The notes beneath the pieces are model-generated. The model made no database searches, was not told the origin of the DNA, and saw only the letters and a program-made list of their open reading frames with translations. A program made the translations under genes and the position numbers. From positions 2,476,944 to 2,540,943 of the forward strand of contig NC_018324.1 of assembly GCF_000234665.1 (NCBI RefSeq): DNA of 64,000 bases, written 5' to 3'. The stretch is from Leishmania mexicana MHOM/GT/2001/U1103. Its lineage: Eukaryota; Euglenozoa; Kinetoplastea; Trypanosomatida; Trypanosomatidae. Every line of letters begins with the position of its first letter. Within the stretch, counting starts at the first letter, position 1. Below, piece by piece: positions 1 to 10,106 of this stretch.

Positions 1-910
1 GCAGGGCATCGCGAAGAATCGAGTGTGGCACGTATGACCCAGCCGCTGCCAGCACGCCCTCCACGTCAGCAGCGCGGAAAAGCTGACCATTGTACGCGAT
101 CTGCAGGTAATTGTACAGTGGCAGTGCGAGAAGGGCGGCGCCCCCGCGCTGCGTGACACTGCACAGCGCTGCCTGCCGATCTGCCTCCCCCGCGCGAACA
201 CACAAGGCGCACAGTGCAGCGCGCTGGATCGCCGCCGCATCGCCGCTGTTTTCGTACAGGGCAAGAAAGGACTGCAAGGCACGCAGGTAATCGCGACGCT
301 CTTGACGGTACAAACCGAGCTCTAGCAGGTAGGCGCACACGACGACGTGGTGATGCCGTTGCGTCTCCCCGTCTCCGCTTTCGCGACGTGCTCGGCCGGC
401 GACGCTGTGGTAGAGAGACATTCCTTTCTGCACTGCCGAGTCCGCGTGGCGCGGGTTCGCAGTGACTCGCGATGCCCTCAAGACGCGGGCCACGCAGGAC
501 AGGCGGTCCCACGGGGTAAGCCCATCGTACGTGAAAAACACGGAGGAGTGCAGCACCTCCGCATCGAATGTGATAGCCCTTTCCAGCTTGTCGACAGTGG
601 TGTATGCCGTTGCCAAAGCAACCGCAAGCAGCAGCGCTTCGCCTGTCAAGCTGGAGCCGGATGACAAACTTGAGCGGAACTCCGGCATCCCCCAGAGTGC
701 TTCGCATGCCGCTGCAACACAGCTAGCGGTCTCCGGCGCACGCGCGCGGGTTAGCAGCGCCGAGTACAATTGAGAGAAGAACTGCTCGCGTCCGTTGAAA
801 GTAGTCGCACGCAAGCCATCTAGTGCCGTCGCAGCAGCGCCACTTGCATCGCCGCGCGTGAGCGCGGCGTCCAACGTCGCCCAGGCGAACGAGCTGGATG
901 CTTCAGACAT
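1..910 (-). CDS. CSN4: COP9 signalosome subunit 4-like protein (PCI family), C-terminus beyond window
   Basis: The minus-strand frame is open from the ATG at 910 to the left edge (303 residues, no stop), so the gene is cut by the window border. The protein is alpha-helical and Ala/Leu-rich, as expected of the helical repeats before a PCI domain. Residues about 210-300 resemble the region of CSN4 just before its PCI winged helix: an RRDYLRA block, an AAIQRAALCAL block where CSN4 reads LEALKHALHCTIL, then RQAALCSV and LPLYNYLQIAY where CSN4 reads RSRMLATLF and AAYGILEKMY. CSN4 is a scaffold subunit of the signalosome that removes Nedd8 from cullins. A pyrimidine tract near 990-1010 followed by an AG near 957 is a possible splice acceptor. 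Assignment is from remembered family sequence; another PCI subunit (proteasome lid or eIF3) is the alternative. Confidence 0.62.
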   Translation of the reverse strand, partial: MSEASSSFAWATLDAALTRGDASGAAATALDGLRATTFNGREQFFSQLYSALLTRARAPETASCVAAACEALWGMPEFRSSLSSGSSLTGEALLLAVALATAYTTVDKLERAITFDAEVLHSSVFFTYDGLTPWDRLSCVARVLRASRVTANPRHADSAVQKGMSLYHSVAGRARRESGDGETQRHHHVVVCAYLLELGLYRQERRDYLRALQSFLALYENSGDAAAIQRAALCALCVRAGEADRQAALCSVTQRGGAALLALPLYNYLQIAYNGQLFRAADVEGVLAAAGSYVPHSILRDAL

Positions 911-1698
911 GACATGAGAAACGAGAGAAAGTGAATACGCGAGGTTGCGGCACCGACTAGCCCGCGCACACACAAGTGCGCACACGGACACGAGAGGAAG
1001 GGAAGGGCAACCACCAGAGCCAGCACTAGTTCGATGATGTGGTGAGGAGCTCTTATGTTTGACGCTGTAGCGTGAAAGGGAGAAAGAAAGTGTGGAAGGA
1101 TGGTGAAGGGGGAGGGGCTGACACACTTGGCGTGCTTGTGGCTGTGCTTGCACCGCCGCCTACGTCCTTGGGAGCGACCTGTCGGTGACGGCTGGCGGTG
1201 GGGCTAACAAAACAACGGGTTCTTTGGTGAAGACCAAGCCCGCCGTACTGGGTCGCTCGTACACAATCGGTGGTGAGAGCTCTCCGGCTTGTGCGCGTTG
1301 CAGGGGCTTCAGTCGCCGCCAACGCCGCCGCCACGGGACGTGTGCGGATATCCTCCATGAAAGGGATAGGGAGAGGATGAGCTGGAGGCGGGGAGTGACC
1401 ACACATTTGTGTCCCGTTGTCGTGATATCGATCACGTCAGAGGCGGTTAACCTTCCGTCGTGCGGATGCCAGCACACGTCACGCCCCACGCGGATACCAC
1501 TCCACCCTGCTCACAACCTTGTTTCTTTACTCGTCAGACGTGCTACACCGTTACTTATTCGATGGTTAAGTCAAAAAAAAAGGTGGGGGTGGGGATGGGG
1601 ACGAAAGGAGGAAGGGGCGCGTCATGTGCCCGACAACACCCCAGCTTGCTAGCAGAAAGGAGGGAGAAGTCCACGAAGACACATGTGCCGCCGTCAAC
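911..1698. other. Intergenic spacer (ESF1 3' side / CSN4 5' side)
   Basis: About 790 bp with purine-rich + strand segments near 1070-1120 and 1560-1620, which are pyrimidine tracts in the sense direction. Open frames at 1053-1489 are short and low-complexity. I see no gene. Confidence 0.6.
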
Positions 1699-3849
1699 CT
1701 ACCTCACGGCCTTCGTCTTCTTCTTTGCCAAGAAGAAATCGACGGTGTCGTCTACCGAGCTGTCGACTGCGGTGAGCTTTCCGTCACCGTCAGAGCGCCC
1801 GCGCTTGCCTTGACGCGCTTTCGCGACTGTTGACGCAAACTGCGCCACGTCATCGGCGACACGCTTGTCCTTCTGCGAGACCTCCAAATGAAAGCGCGGG
1901 TCGGAGAGCAGCTTCGACTTGAAGCGATCGTCAATATGCTCCACTGCTTTCTGAGCCTCCTGCTCGCGCCGGGTGTGCTGCACCTGCTGCGTGACGCCAA
2001 GCTGGTTGGCGGCGCGCATCTTCTTCTTGGCAGCACGCTCCTCTACAAGCCGCTCCTTCACCTGTTTCGCGTGTGCCTTGCGCCGCTCTTTACCGCTCAC
2101 CCGCACTGCGCCGTCGTCCGTGCCCATCAACTCTCTCAGCTTCTGCCGAACCTCGGCCTCGTGCGCAGCCTGGTACGCCTTCCCCGCCTCCCGCTCCTGG
2201 CGCAGCATATCCTTCTTGGACTTCTTCATCTCCTTTCGGCGCAGCTTGTACTTGAGCTCTGCCTGCTTCGAGAGGTCAGCGGCCTTCATCTTCTGCCTCA
2301 GCCGCGCGTCACGCTGCAGACTGACAGCTTTCGTGTCGGCGTCCATGTCAAGCGTTGCCTCTACCTCTCCCACCACGGACCCCTCGTCGTCCTCCTCGCC
2401 ATCTCCTCCCTCGTTAGCGTCGTCGCCGTCCACCTCAACATCGCTGAAGCGGTTAATGGAGTCGTCGTCGCCGCTGTCGTCGAGGTCGTCCATGTCGTTG
2501 TTGCTGAGGTCGCCGAGCCCATCACCTTTGTGATCGCCCTCCAGTTCCTCGGGGATGCCGCCCACCTCCTCCAGCAGGGCGGCGTACCTACGGCGAATGT
2601 TGCGCTTCTCGCGTGCCTTCTTCTCCTTGTCGAGCGGGTTGCCGTCCACCTCGTCGTCCGAGTCTGCCGGGGCGAGGTAGGCGGCCAGGTCATCCTCCTC
2701 CGTGGTGCCGGTGAAGGAGTCTTGCAGGGACTGATGACGGAACACGTTGTCTTGGTCCCATGAAATGCGGAACTTGCTCTGGCTTAGGGCACTCATCTTG
2801 AAGGACGCCAGTGGTTTGAAGTTTGCCGGGATTCGATCCGCGCGGCTAACCGGGCTCTCGAACGTTTCTTCGTCATCGACGTAGCGGAGGTCCAGTACGA
2901 CACCGCTCGCCTCGATGTCCATCCCGTCGAGTTCGTTGTACACCATGGCAGCGGTGTCGGGGGAGTCGAAGGTGGCCACGGCGTAGTAGTACTTCATGCG
3001 GTCCATCTCGTACCGCCGGTACTTGCCATCAGAGAACCACTCCCCGTCTTCGCCTTGCTCCGTCATCATTCTCGGGTCATCGTCCGCCCAGCCGTCGCTG
3101 CGGGGTTCGCTGACGGCGTCTTCAGATACGTCCTCTGGCAGCTCCTCCACCTCTGGCATCGCGCCACCGCTGCCCTCCTCGGCGCCACCCTCGCCACCAG
3201 CAGCGACGTCCACATCGCCGTCGTGCACCCACAGGTCGGGGCCGTGCATCCTCTCGTGCTCCAGCATGCGCTTACCAAACTCACTTCTGTAAACGCTCAC
3301 GTCGAGCAGTTGACCGCCAAGTGGGAGGGCGTGGAAAAGAATGGCGTAGAGGTCGACGGCACGCACGTGATCCCAGTCACAGTTCACGATGGCGACGCGG
3401 CGACGGGCTGCGATAAACTCAACCTCGTCTGGCACCCAGGCAACCACCTCGTCGTCCAGAGCTGCCTCCTCTTCCTGCGGAAGCGACATGCACTCGCCCC
3501 CTTCCTCGCCGACGGTCCTGCTATGGCTGCTGTTTGAGGCAGATGACGTGTGCTCGCTCATGTCGCTGGAAACGGTCGATACCACATCACTCGCCTCCAC
3601 ATCATCCTCCCTTTCAGCTGGGCGGAAGTGCTTCGCAAAGCGCGGATCGCTCTGCGCTGCCCTCTTCACCGCATCCTGTGCGCGGTGGTGTGGATGGCGA
3701 CTCGCCTGGGCAGACACCTTGAAGCGGGGGTCAGTGAAGCGGGCAGCAAAACGGCTATCACCCCTTCCGGCGCGGCCGCCACCACGACCACGGCCACGGT
3801 AGTTGCCGCCCCCGCCGCGGCCACGCAAGGAGCTCTGCAGCGTCTTCAT
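1699..3849 (-). CDS. ESF1: ESF1 homologue, pre-rRNA processing factor (NUC153 domain)
   Basis: 716 residues from the ATG at 3849. ESF1 is a nucleolar protein needed for 18S rRNA maturation in the small-subunit processome. An RG/RGG-rich stretch lies at about 8-30. It is followed by DSRF and two DPRF motifs (about 31-71), which are characteristic of ESF1. The core has RRVAIVNCDWDHVRAVDLYAI and YRSEFGKRMLEHERMHGP, matching the conserved ESF1 segment of type CNMDWDRIKAKDL...YPSEFGKERM...GP. A long acidic region (about 470-560) and a lysine-rich helical region follow. The C-terminal NUC153 motif is DDRFKSKLLSDPRFHLEVS. The open frame extends 96 codons upstream to 4137, but that part covers the (TG)n tract at 3934-3961 and is not protein-like. 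The N-terminal RG tract would suit methylation by a PRMT, which is inference. Confidence 0.93.
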   Translation of the reverse strand: MKTLQSSLRGRGGGGNYRGRGRGGGRAGRGDSRFAARFTDPRFKVSAQASRHPHHRAQDAVKRAAQSDPRFAKHFRPAEREDDVEASDVVSTVSSDMSEHTSSASNSSHSRTVGEEGGECMSLPQEEEAALDDEVVAWVPDEVEFIAARRRVAIVNCDWDHVRAVDLYAILFHALPLGGQLLDVSVYRSEFGKRMLEHERMHGPDLWVHDGDVDVAAGGEGGAEEGSGGAMPEVEELPEDVSEDAVSEPRSDGWADDDPRMMTEQGEDGEWFSDGKYRRYEMDRMKYYYAVATFDSPDTAAMVYNELDGMDIEASGVVLDLRYVDDEETFESPVSRADRIPANFKPLASFKMSALSQSKFRISWDQDNVFRHQSLQDSFTGTTEEDDLAAYLAPADSDDEVDGNPLDKEKKAREKRNIRRRYAALLEEVGGIPEELEGDHKGDGLGDLSNNDMDDLDDSGDDDSINRFSDVEVDGDDANEGGDGEEDDEGSVVGEVEATLDMDADTKAVSLQRDARLRQKMKAADLSKQAELKYKLRRKEMKKSKKDMLRQEREAGKAYQAAHEAEVRQKLRELMGTDDGAVRVSGKERRKAHAKQVKERLVEERAAKKKMRAANQLGVTQQVQHTRREQEAQKAVEHIDDRFKSKLLSDPRFHLEVSQKDKRVADDVAQFASTVAKARQGKRGRSDGDGKLTAVDSSVDDTVDFFLAKKKTKAVR

Positions 3850-3930
3850 CACGTCTCTCCGTCTGTGCGTGTCAGCTGTGCGAAATTGAACTGTTGCCGT
3901 GAAGGGCAGCGTTTTGTGGTGTGTGCCCAC

Positions 3931-3961
<31 letters not shown>

Positions 3962-5655
3962 GAAGAGGCACAATGAGTGCCCCGCCAGCCAAGCGAGCGT
4001 TGGGTTTTCACATCGGAGGAAAAAAAGGAGAAGAGAGTGCGGAGGAGACGGTAGGCATCACGAGAAGGTGTGCAGCGCAACAACCCAGGGGTCTCATCAT
4101 TCAGAATCTTCGTGGTGAAGTCGCCGCACGCGTACATGTGAGCCGTGCCTCACATGACGCGATCCATCGAAGGTGCAAGCGATGGAAAACGTCGCGGGGA
4201 GGCGCCACATTTGATGGACTGATTGCCGGCATCGTGGTCTGGTAGTGAAGATGAAAGAGCAAGATTGCTCGTTTTCATTGATTGACGTGTCGCCGATTGC
4301 GTCATGGGGCCACTGCCTCTCCCTTGCGCAGACTCACGCCCGTCGTTGTGCACGGAGACAGAGCGAGGAGTATTCAGAGAGGACGTTGGGAAATGCGCCC
4401 CCACCCCCACATACTCTCCCGCGAAGCGCCACACGACAGTGGGGGGAGGGGAGGGGAGGAACTCGTCTCCCGCGCACATGCATGTGGAAGCACTGACAAG
4501 CAGTCCATTTCCTGCCCTCTAGAGGCCGCGCCGCACTTCCTAACCGTTCTGTGGGTGGTGGAGGTGTGCGTGTCTCGCCACCACAGCGACAATCACACCA
4601 TCCAGCCACACACGCAAGCACGGAAACATCGGCACGGAACAGCCAAGGCAACTAAGGTAGAATGAGGAGACTACTAGAAACAACACAAAGACAACCGGGA
4701 AAAAGCACAGCGGACAGCGACATGAACGCGACTTGTGCGAGAGACGCACAAAAAAAACGTGACAAGAAGCAACCTTTGCATCAAAAGCCACACAGACAGA
4801 CACACACACACATGCGTGCGTGCGTACGCGTTATGCGTGTGCACCAGGCCGGCTGAGGTGCCACGCGTAAGGTAGGAGAATGACAAAAACGGGGGAGGGG
4901 GTGCAGAACGGGAGAGGAAGGCATGACGACACGAGGAGGACAAGAGCGCCGGCGTCCTCCGTCAACTAGTGACAATAAAGGGGAAAAAAGGCAAACGGCA
5001 AACGTACACGTGTCTCACTGTGAGTGTGCAGCGGCCTGCGAGTGCACGTCCCCTCCCCCCGCCTTCTCCCTTCCGCCACGTGCGTCACGCACTTTTCTTT
5101 TGGAATATCATCGCTGTCCGCATCGTTGACCCGTTCTGGTGGTAAGGCGGAGGCGACAGTGAAGAAGGACGGAGGGAGAGCTGTACACATTGGGGAGGGG
5201 GCACACCACTGCAAAAGTTAGTCCCTTTGCCAACACCAGCAACAACAACCCTTCACACAGAGGTCCAACAACGGTTGCACGACTCAACACGAGCAAGCAG
5301 CTCCGCCGCGGCCGGTCCCAGAACAAACACGAAAAAGGAGAACAATGGGCAATGTAAAGAAAAAGTGAGGCAGGGGGAGGCACGAGGCAAGTCCACAGAA
5401 GATCGCAGAAAACATCGGCGCGCACAGATAGACGGGACACCAGCGTTGCAGGTGCTTCCGTGCGATGGAGAGCGCCCGCATGTGTGGCACAAACGCATAC
5501 CCATTTCCCCTTCCGCCGGCTTTCCTCCATCCGTAGCGTGCGATCAAGTTGGGGTGATGCCGAGGCACCGGGACAGTGGAGGAGGGACAGCAGCAAGAGA
5601 GATACCTCCGCTGCGCCTTTTTTTTCAAACTTTCCTTTTGATTCATCGAGACGGC
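3850..5655. other. Intergenic spacer with (TG)14
   Basis: About 1.8 kb between the four-TM gene's stop and ESF1. It holds a (TG)14 microsatellite at 3934-3961 and a short (CA)n at 4797-4812, plus several pyrimidine tracts. None of the small frames has recognisable protein sequence. Confidence 0.6.
3934..3961. repeat. (TG)n microsatellite
   Basis: Fourteen uninterrupted TG units lie about 85 bp upstream of the ESF1 start codon. In the sense strand this is (CA)n ahead of the predicted splice acceptor region. Alternating purine-pyrimidine tracts of this type can adopt Z-DNA. Confidence 0.9.
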
Positions 5656-6087
5656 CTACGTGGACTTCTTCTTGCTCAGGTGGCTCATGATGTAGGTAAC
5701 GGCGCCATTCACATTGGCGATCATTACCACCCATAGGAGGACGATCGCGCAGCTCCACATGCGGTAGATGGGGTAGATGGCGACGATCAGCATGCAAAAC
5801 CCAAAGCAGATGAATATGGATGCGACCAGCATGTATGTCTCGTGGTGACGATACCACAGCGGGTCCTTCGGGATCTTGTACTGCGCCGAGTACCCCCACA
5901 TGGAGAAGAAGGCAGCGATCAACAGCAGGGATGGATAGAGGAACAGGTTGTTCGTCCTCTCCGCCTTGATGCACTCCTGAATCATGTCTGTCGTGTAGAT
6001 GGCGCAAAAAGAGAAGATGGCAATGAAGCAGCGCTTCAAGCAGCTGTAGCTCGTCTCCGGCTGCATCTTGGCCACGTTGGGATGCAT
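5656..6087 (-). CDS. Small four-TM membrane protein with KKXX ER-retrieval signal
   Basis: 143 residues from the ATG at 6087; a longer open frame upstream is ruled out by a pyrimidine tract and AG at 6099-6100. Four hydrophobic segments are visible at about 20-36, 48-67, 85-105 and 111-133, with short loops and both ends probably cytosolic. The last residues are SHLSKKKST. Lysines at -3 and -4 make a textbook KKXX dilysine signal for COPI-dependent return to the ER, so residence in the ER or early Golgi is inferred. I do not recognise the family with certainty; size and topology recall TMEM128-type proteins, but I see no diagnostic motif. Confidence 0.82.
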   Translation of the reverse strand: MHPNVAKMQPETSYSCLKRCFIAIFSFCAIYTTDMIQECIKAERTNNLFLYPSLLLIAAFFSMWGYSAQYKIPKDPLWYRHHETYMLVASIFICFGFCMLIVAIYPIYRMWSCAIVLLWVVMIANVNGAVTYIMSHLSKKKST

Positions 6088-6996
6088 GGCGTTACTCGCT
6101 AGACGTGTAGAGCAAAAGTTGGAGAGAGGGAGAGAGAAAGAGGAAGAGCAAGCGTGTGTGTACGTTTCCGGAAGAAGTCGCCAACACAAGCAATCATCGA
6201 CGCCCCTCACCACACACACACACACACACAAACAGGAACGCAAGAAAAAAAAAGAGCGCGCCGTGCGGAGAGGAGGAGGCAGCCGCGCAGACAGCGAGGA
6301 TGACGGGCAAATCACACTTTAAGGCGCGATTGCAACGCACACCAACCAACCCAGATACGAGAGAGGAAGCGAGGAGAGGTGAAAGACGACGGGGTTGGTG
6401 AGTACGAGGCTGGCATGCACATCTGCAGAGAACACAGAGCACAGATGAGAGGAGGATGAAAGGAAACACAGACGCAGGCGGTGGAAAGCTCGACGGAGGA
6501 ACGCAACTCTTGTCGGCAGGCGTGCGCCGGCCCACGTCCGGCACGATGCCGCCGTTGAATGAACTCGTGCGTGCTTTTCTTTTTTCGTTCCGGCGTCCCA
6601 GGACGATGCATGCCATAGAGAGACAACGACACGCGCATTCACGGACACACCGGCACTTGCATGAGCGGATAGAGGATGAAGGACAAGGAAGAGAAACACA
6701 CATGCGCACGCCGCCAGACCAGCACGGAAGCTGCACAGAAAGGAGAGGACGCGTCATACTCACGCGCAGGCGAGATGAGAACGTACACACATGCGCAGCA
6801 CGCACGTGCGTGCACTGGGTAGATTGTTTTACATACGTCCTATACATGCCGCCAACACAATACGGAAAGAGCGGGAACCGCATGGAAGCCTGCAGTCTCC
6901 ATCGAGAGCCGGCACCGCAGGCGAGACACGCGGACGCACCACAGAGAGAAGAGGAAAAAGAAAGGAGGCCAGAACGTGCAGCATACGTGCGACATG
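6088..6996. other. Intergenic spacer with (CA)n
   Basis: About 900 bp. It has a (CA)n tract at 6209-6230 and, at 6112-6150, the pyrimidine tract (sense) that serves the four-TM gene. No convincing coding sequence. Confidence 0.6.
6099..6100 (-). promoter_or_regulatory. Predicted spliced-leader acceptor AG (four-TM gene)
   Basis: In the sense direction a long C/T tract (6112-6150) is followed by the first AG here, 12 nt before the ATG at 6087. Confidence 0.6.
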
Positions 6997-8778
6997 CTAC
7001 TCAAACATCGACGTGTCTACGCCCAGGTCCCGCAGACGTCGTAGCGTGACCGCCTCCAGTAAGTTCACCTCATCCGCCTTGAGTACCTCGGTGCTTGGAG
7101 GCACTGGCTCGGCTGCAGACGAGAAGGCGACTGCCGCCATAGTGCCCGTCTCGGATGCGTAAGGCACAGGTGGCGTGAGGGGAACGTTGATGCCGGCGAT
7201 GCACAGCGAGTTTCGTTTTTCTTCTACAGGTACCGCGATGGCTACCGATGGAGGCTGCACTGCACACTTCTTGTCAGCGGTGTGCCTGGAGTGGTTGCCC
7301 GCTGATGCGCCACGAGTCTTCTGCGCACCTTGTGCCTTTTGCAGGTCGCTTATATCGCGACGGAGCAGGTCTTCCTTGAGCGCCTCCACTGTATGCTCGA
7401 GACGCGTTATTTGCTCCACTGCCGACGCCCAGTTGGCCTCCATCTCGGTGGCGTGGTGAAACAGGTCCTTTACAGTCGCCATGGGACGAAGTGGGGCAGA
7501 CCGCCGCTGCGCGTTTTGGCTCAAGAGCTTCAGGGCATCGCGCGCATCGTTCGCGCTCGTGTGCCCGCTTAGATTGCTCACGGTGGTGCGAAGCATCAGC
7601 AGCGGGGCTGCTGCGAAGTCGTCAATCACCTTCTCCTCCGCCCGGAGATCGAGTCCGGCTGCGTACTTGCCCGTGGTGTGCAACGTGGTCGGCACGTAAA
7701 AGCGGTTGGACCACTCAGCGATCATCGTCTCGTAGTAGGAGGAAACGATGAAGGACAGCAGCGTTGACGTTTGCGCGACCGCCTCCTCGTTGTGCCGGTG
7801 GAAAGGGACGGGGTTTATTGGCGACCCGATCAAGTGAACTACCGCTATCGTTGATGGCGCATTCGCTATCGAGGCCCGTGTCCCGACAGGCCGCTCCTTG
7901 TAGCGGTCGTGCACCGGCACCAGCAGCTGCGCGGCGTTCGTGTGCTCCATCAGCTCTGTTAGCATCGAGTCCGCCCCAGACGAGGGCGCGGTGTTCTGGA
8001 GATGCACCTGAGGTTTCAAGTTGAGTGCCACGCCTGTCTGGCATACCACGCAGGGAATGGAGAACTCGACGGTGCAGTAGGGGGCCGAGTTGGCCAGGGA
8101 CGAGAGGTCACGCCCCACTACAAACGGCGCGACCAGCTCTGACGAGGAGAGGTTTTGACGTGGCCGCAGCCACAACAATGCCACGTTCGCCCTGCACTGC
8201 ACCGCGAGACTCTCCAGCATGTTGTATAGCGTGGCAGAGACGAGGTCGAAGGCGGTGATCATGCGCTTTAGCTGATACGATGGGACGGAGCCTTCGAACA
8301 TGACTCGCGGTGAGGCGATTGGTGGCGCGCTAAAGGAAGAGGAGGACATGGTCACATAAGGAAGTCGTCCCGTCCCGTCCAATGCACCGCACAACTCCAC
8401 GCTGGGGGTTCCGCGGCAGCGGTCGCTAGGGGACGCGAAGGACACGGTATGCGGTGCACCCCCACGGCTCTTCGGCTCCTGCTGCTGCTGCTGCTGCTGT
8501 CCTGTCCGGCCGATTGAGGACGAGAAGGTGGCCACTGGAAGGTCGTTCTGGCGCTCTTGAAGCAGCTGTGCCTCCTCCTGCACAGCGCCACAGAGCTGCT
8601 GGAGCAGCTGTGCGAGTTGTGAGAGGCGGTGGTCGTCCTTGCTGGTCTTGCCGCGAGTTGCACACAAGAGGGATGTTGAACGACTCAGGTAGCGGCCGAC
8701 CCGGGTGCTGAAGGACGCCGGAGCCAACATGTCCTCTGGGAAGCTGTGTTGACAGCTTGCACAAAGCATGGTTGTCAT
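6997..8778 (-). CDS. GAF-domain-like protein with N-terminal CxxC and polyglutamine
   Basis: 593 residues from the ATG at 8778. An ATG at 8769 (residue 4) is a close alternative; the upstream extension to 9123 is low-complexity leader. It starts with a CxxC pair (C6, C9), then a glutamine-rich helical part with seven consecutive Gln (about 94-100, encoded by a CTG run on the + strand). Residues about 170-360 look like a GAF domain: a helix, then strands NVALLWLRP, APFVVG, CTVEFSIPCVV and AQLLVPV, then STIAVVHLIG and a long closing helix ending SFIVSSYYE. GAF domains bind small ligands or mediate dimerisation; no cNMP-binding NKFDE motif is evident. A coiled coil lies at about 480-515. The call rests on fold pattern, not on a recognised orthologue. 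Confidence 0.78.
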   Translation of the reverse strand: MTTMLCASCQHSFPEDMLAPASFSTRVGRYLSRSTSLLCATRGKTSKDDHRLSQLAQLLQQLCGAVQEEAQLLQERQNDLPVATFSSSIGRTGQQQQQQQEPKSRGGAPHTVSFASPSDRCRGTPSVELCGALDGTGRLPYVTMSSSSFSAPPIASPRVMFEGSVPSYQLKRMITAFDLVSATLYNMLESLAVQCRANVALLWLRPRQNLSSSELVAPFVVGRDLSSLANSAPYCTVEFSIPCVVCQTGVALNLKPQVHLQNTAPSSGADSMLTELMEHTNAAQLLVPVHDRYKERPVGTRASIANAPSTIAVVHLIGSPINPVPFHRHNEEAVAQTSTLLSFIVSSYYETMIAEWSNRFYVPTTLHTTGKYAAGLDLRAEEKVIDDFAAAPLLMLRTTVSNLSGHTSANDARDALKLLSQNAQRRSAPLRPMATVKDLFHHATEMEANWASAVEQITRLEHTVEALKEDLLRRDISDLQKAQGAQKTRGASAGNHSRHTADKKCAVQPPSVAIAVPVEEKRNSLCIAGINVPLTPPVPYASETGTMAAVAFSSAAEPVPPSTEVLKADEVNLLEAVTLRRLRDLGVDTSMFE

Positions 8779-10106
8779 GGTTCCAGCGAAGTTAAGTGAA
8801 AGAGGAGGATCTCGCAGAAAAATCACGCAGGGCAGCAGACAGGTGAGCAGAGAGTGGGGATGTTTACGATAGCACTGAGGCGGGCAGCCTTGTTGCCAAA
8901 CAGGGAGGTGCAACAGAAGGGGGGAAGACGTAGACACGGGAAACAGGTGGAGAGGACTGGGGAGGATGGCGGTAGGGGGAGCACTCGACGATGGGCGCTG
9001 AAAACAACGCCATGCACATGGAGCGTAGGCACACATCTCGTGAAAAACATGTTTGTCACTTAAAGCCACAAAGGCAGCAGCTGGAGTGAGCACCGTTACT
9101 TTTTCGCTCGTTTTCGGGCTCATTGCATGCCTTTTTTCCTCGATTTGTTGCTGTTCTTTCGGCCCATGAAGAGCGAGATGACGCCACGGCCACAGGCGCG
9201 ATTTGTATGGAGATGATGATAGCGGCGGCTAACAGCGACCACTGAACGGCCCGGCCTGTTTCTCTCTCAACAACTCCACCCCCTTACTCATCCACGACTC
9301 CACACCACTGGCAGATAGAGGTGAAACAAGCAAGAGGTACACACAGGAGAGCAGAGCACAAGACAAGATTGGCAGCACACAGCCCATTGAAAGACGCAGA
9401 AGTACACGCGAAACGCACACCGAGGAGAGGAGAGAAAGCGAGATGTGCGCGCGTGCGTGGCGCGCAGAGAGGTGAGATGAGCCCCCGACCCCCTCCCCCA
9501 CTCCTTTCATCTGTAAACAACAGCATCTCCACTCCTTGTCTCAAAAATGATACAAAACACCTCCCTGGCGGGCAACACAGCGCCACCACTGAACCGAAAA
9601 ATGAGAGCGAGAGGGGGGAGAGAGAGCGCGCCAGCGGTCCCAATATAAGTCCGACAGCGAAAAAGAAGCCTCTGAGAAGGAGGGAGTGGTGGGGGGAGGG
9701 GGAGGGAGGAGGCAAAGAGGCCCCACAGAGGAAACGCGCCAATGAAAATGAGAGGGACTAAACAAATCACATGGACAAAAAAAGGGAGAAAGGGGCTGGG
9801 TGCAAACGGGAGGGGAGTGGAGAGGAGGCGTGAACTAGAACGCGTGTGTGAGGGAGAACAGGCATCAATGAGCGGTGCTGTCACTGCAGGTCTACACCCG
9901 CTCCCCTCCTCCCCCACGTGCACTAACGTGGATTACGAAGCCATGACAGAGCAACGAAAACGAACGACAATCGCGCAGAGGGTGATAGGAGAGACACACG
10001 TGAGGGGGAGGAAGGAGGAGGAGGCTCATCCTTATTGCCTCTCCGCATCCCTCCACCGCCTCTTCTCCAGCAAAGTCCGTCGCTCACGACCGTTTCGGTT
10101 CTACGG
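8779..10106. other. Intergenic spacer, purine-rich on + strand
   Basis: About 1.3 kb. Dense G/A-rich + strand blocks at 9470-9500, 9600-9740 and 9990-10030 correspond to pyrimidine tracts in the pre-mRNA. Open frames here (for example 9284-9742) are S/P/L-rich and are not supported as genes. Confidence 0.6.

Noticed and set aside
1888..3537. 291- and 160-codon + strand frames
   Set aside because: Antisense shadows of ESF1.
8475..8499. CTG triplet run
   Set aside because: It is inside the GAF-like coding sequence and simply encodes seven glutamines.
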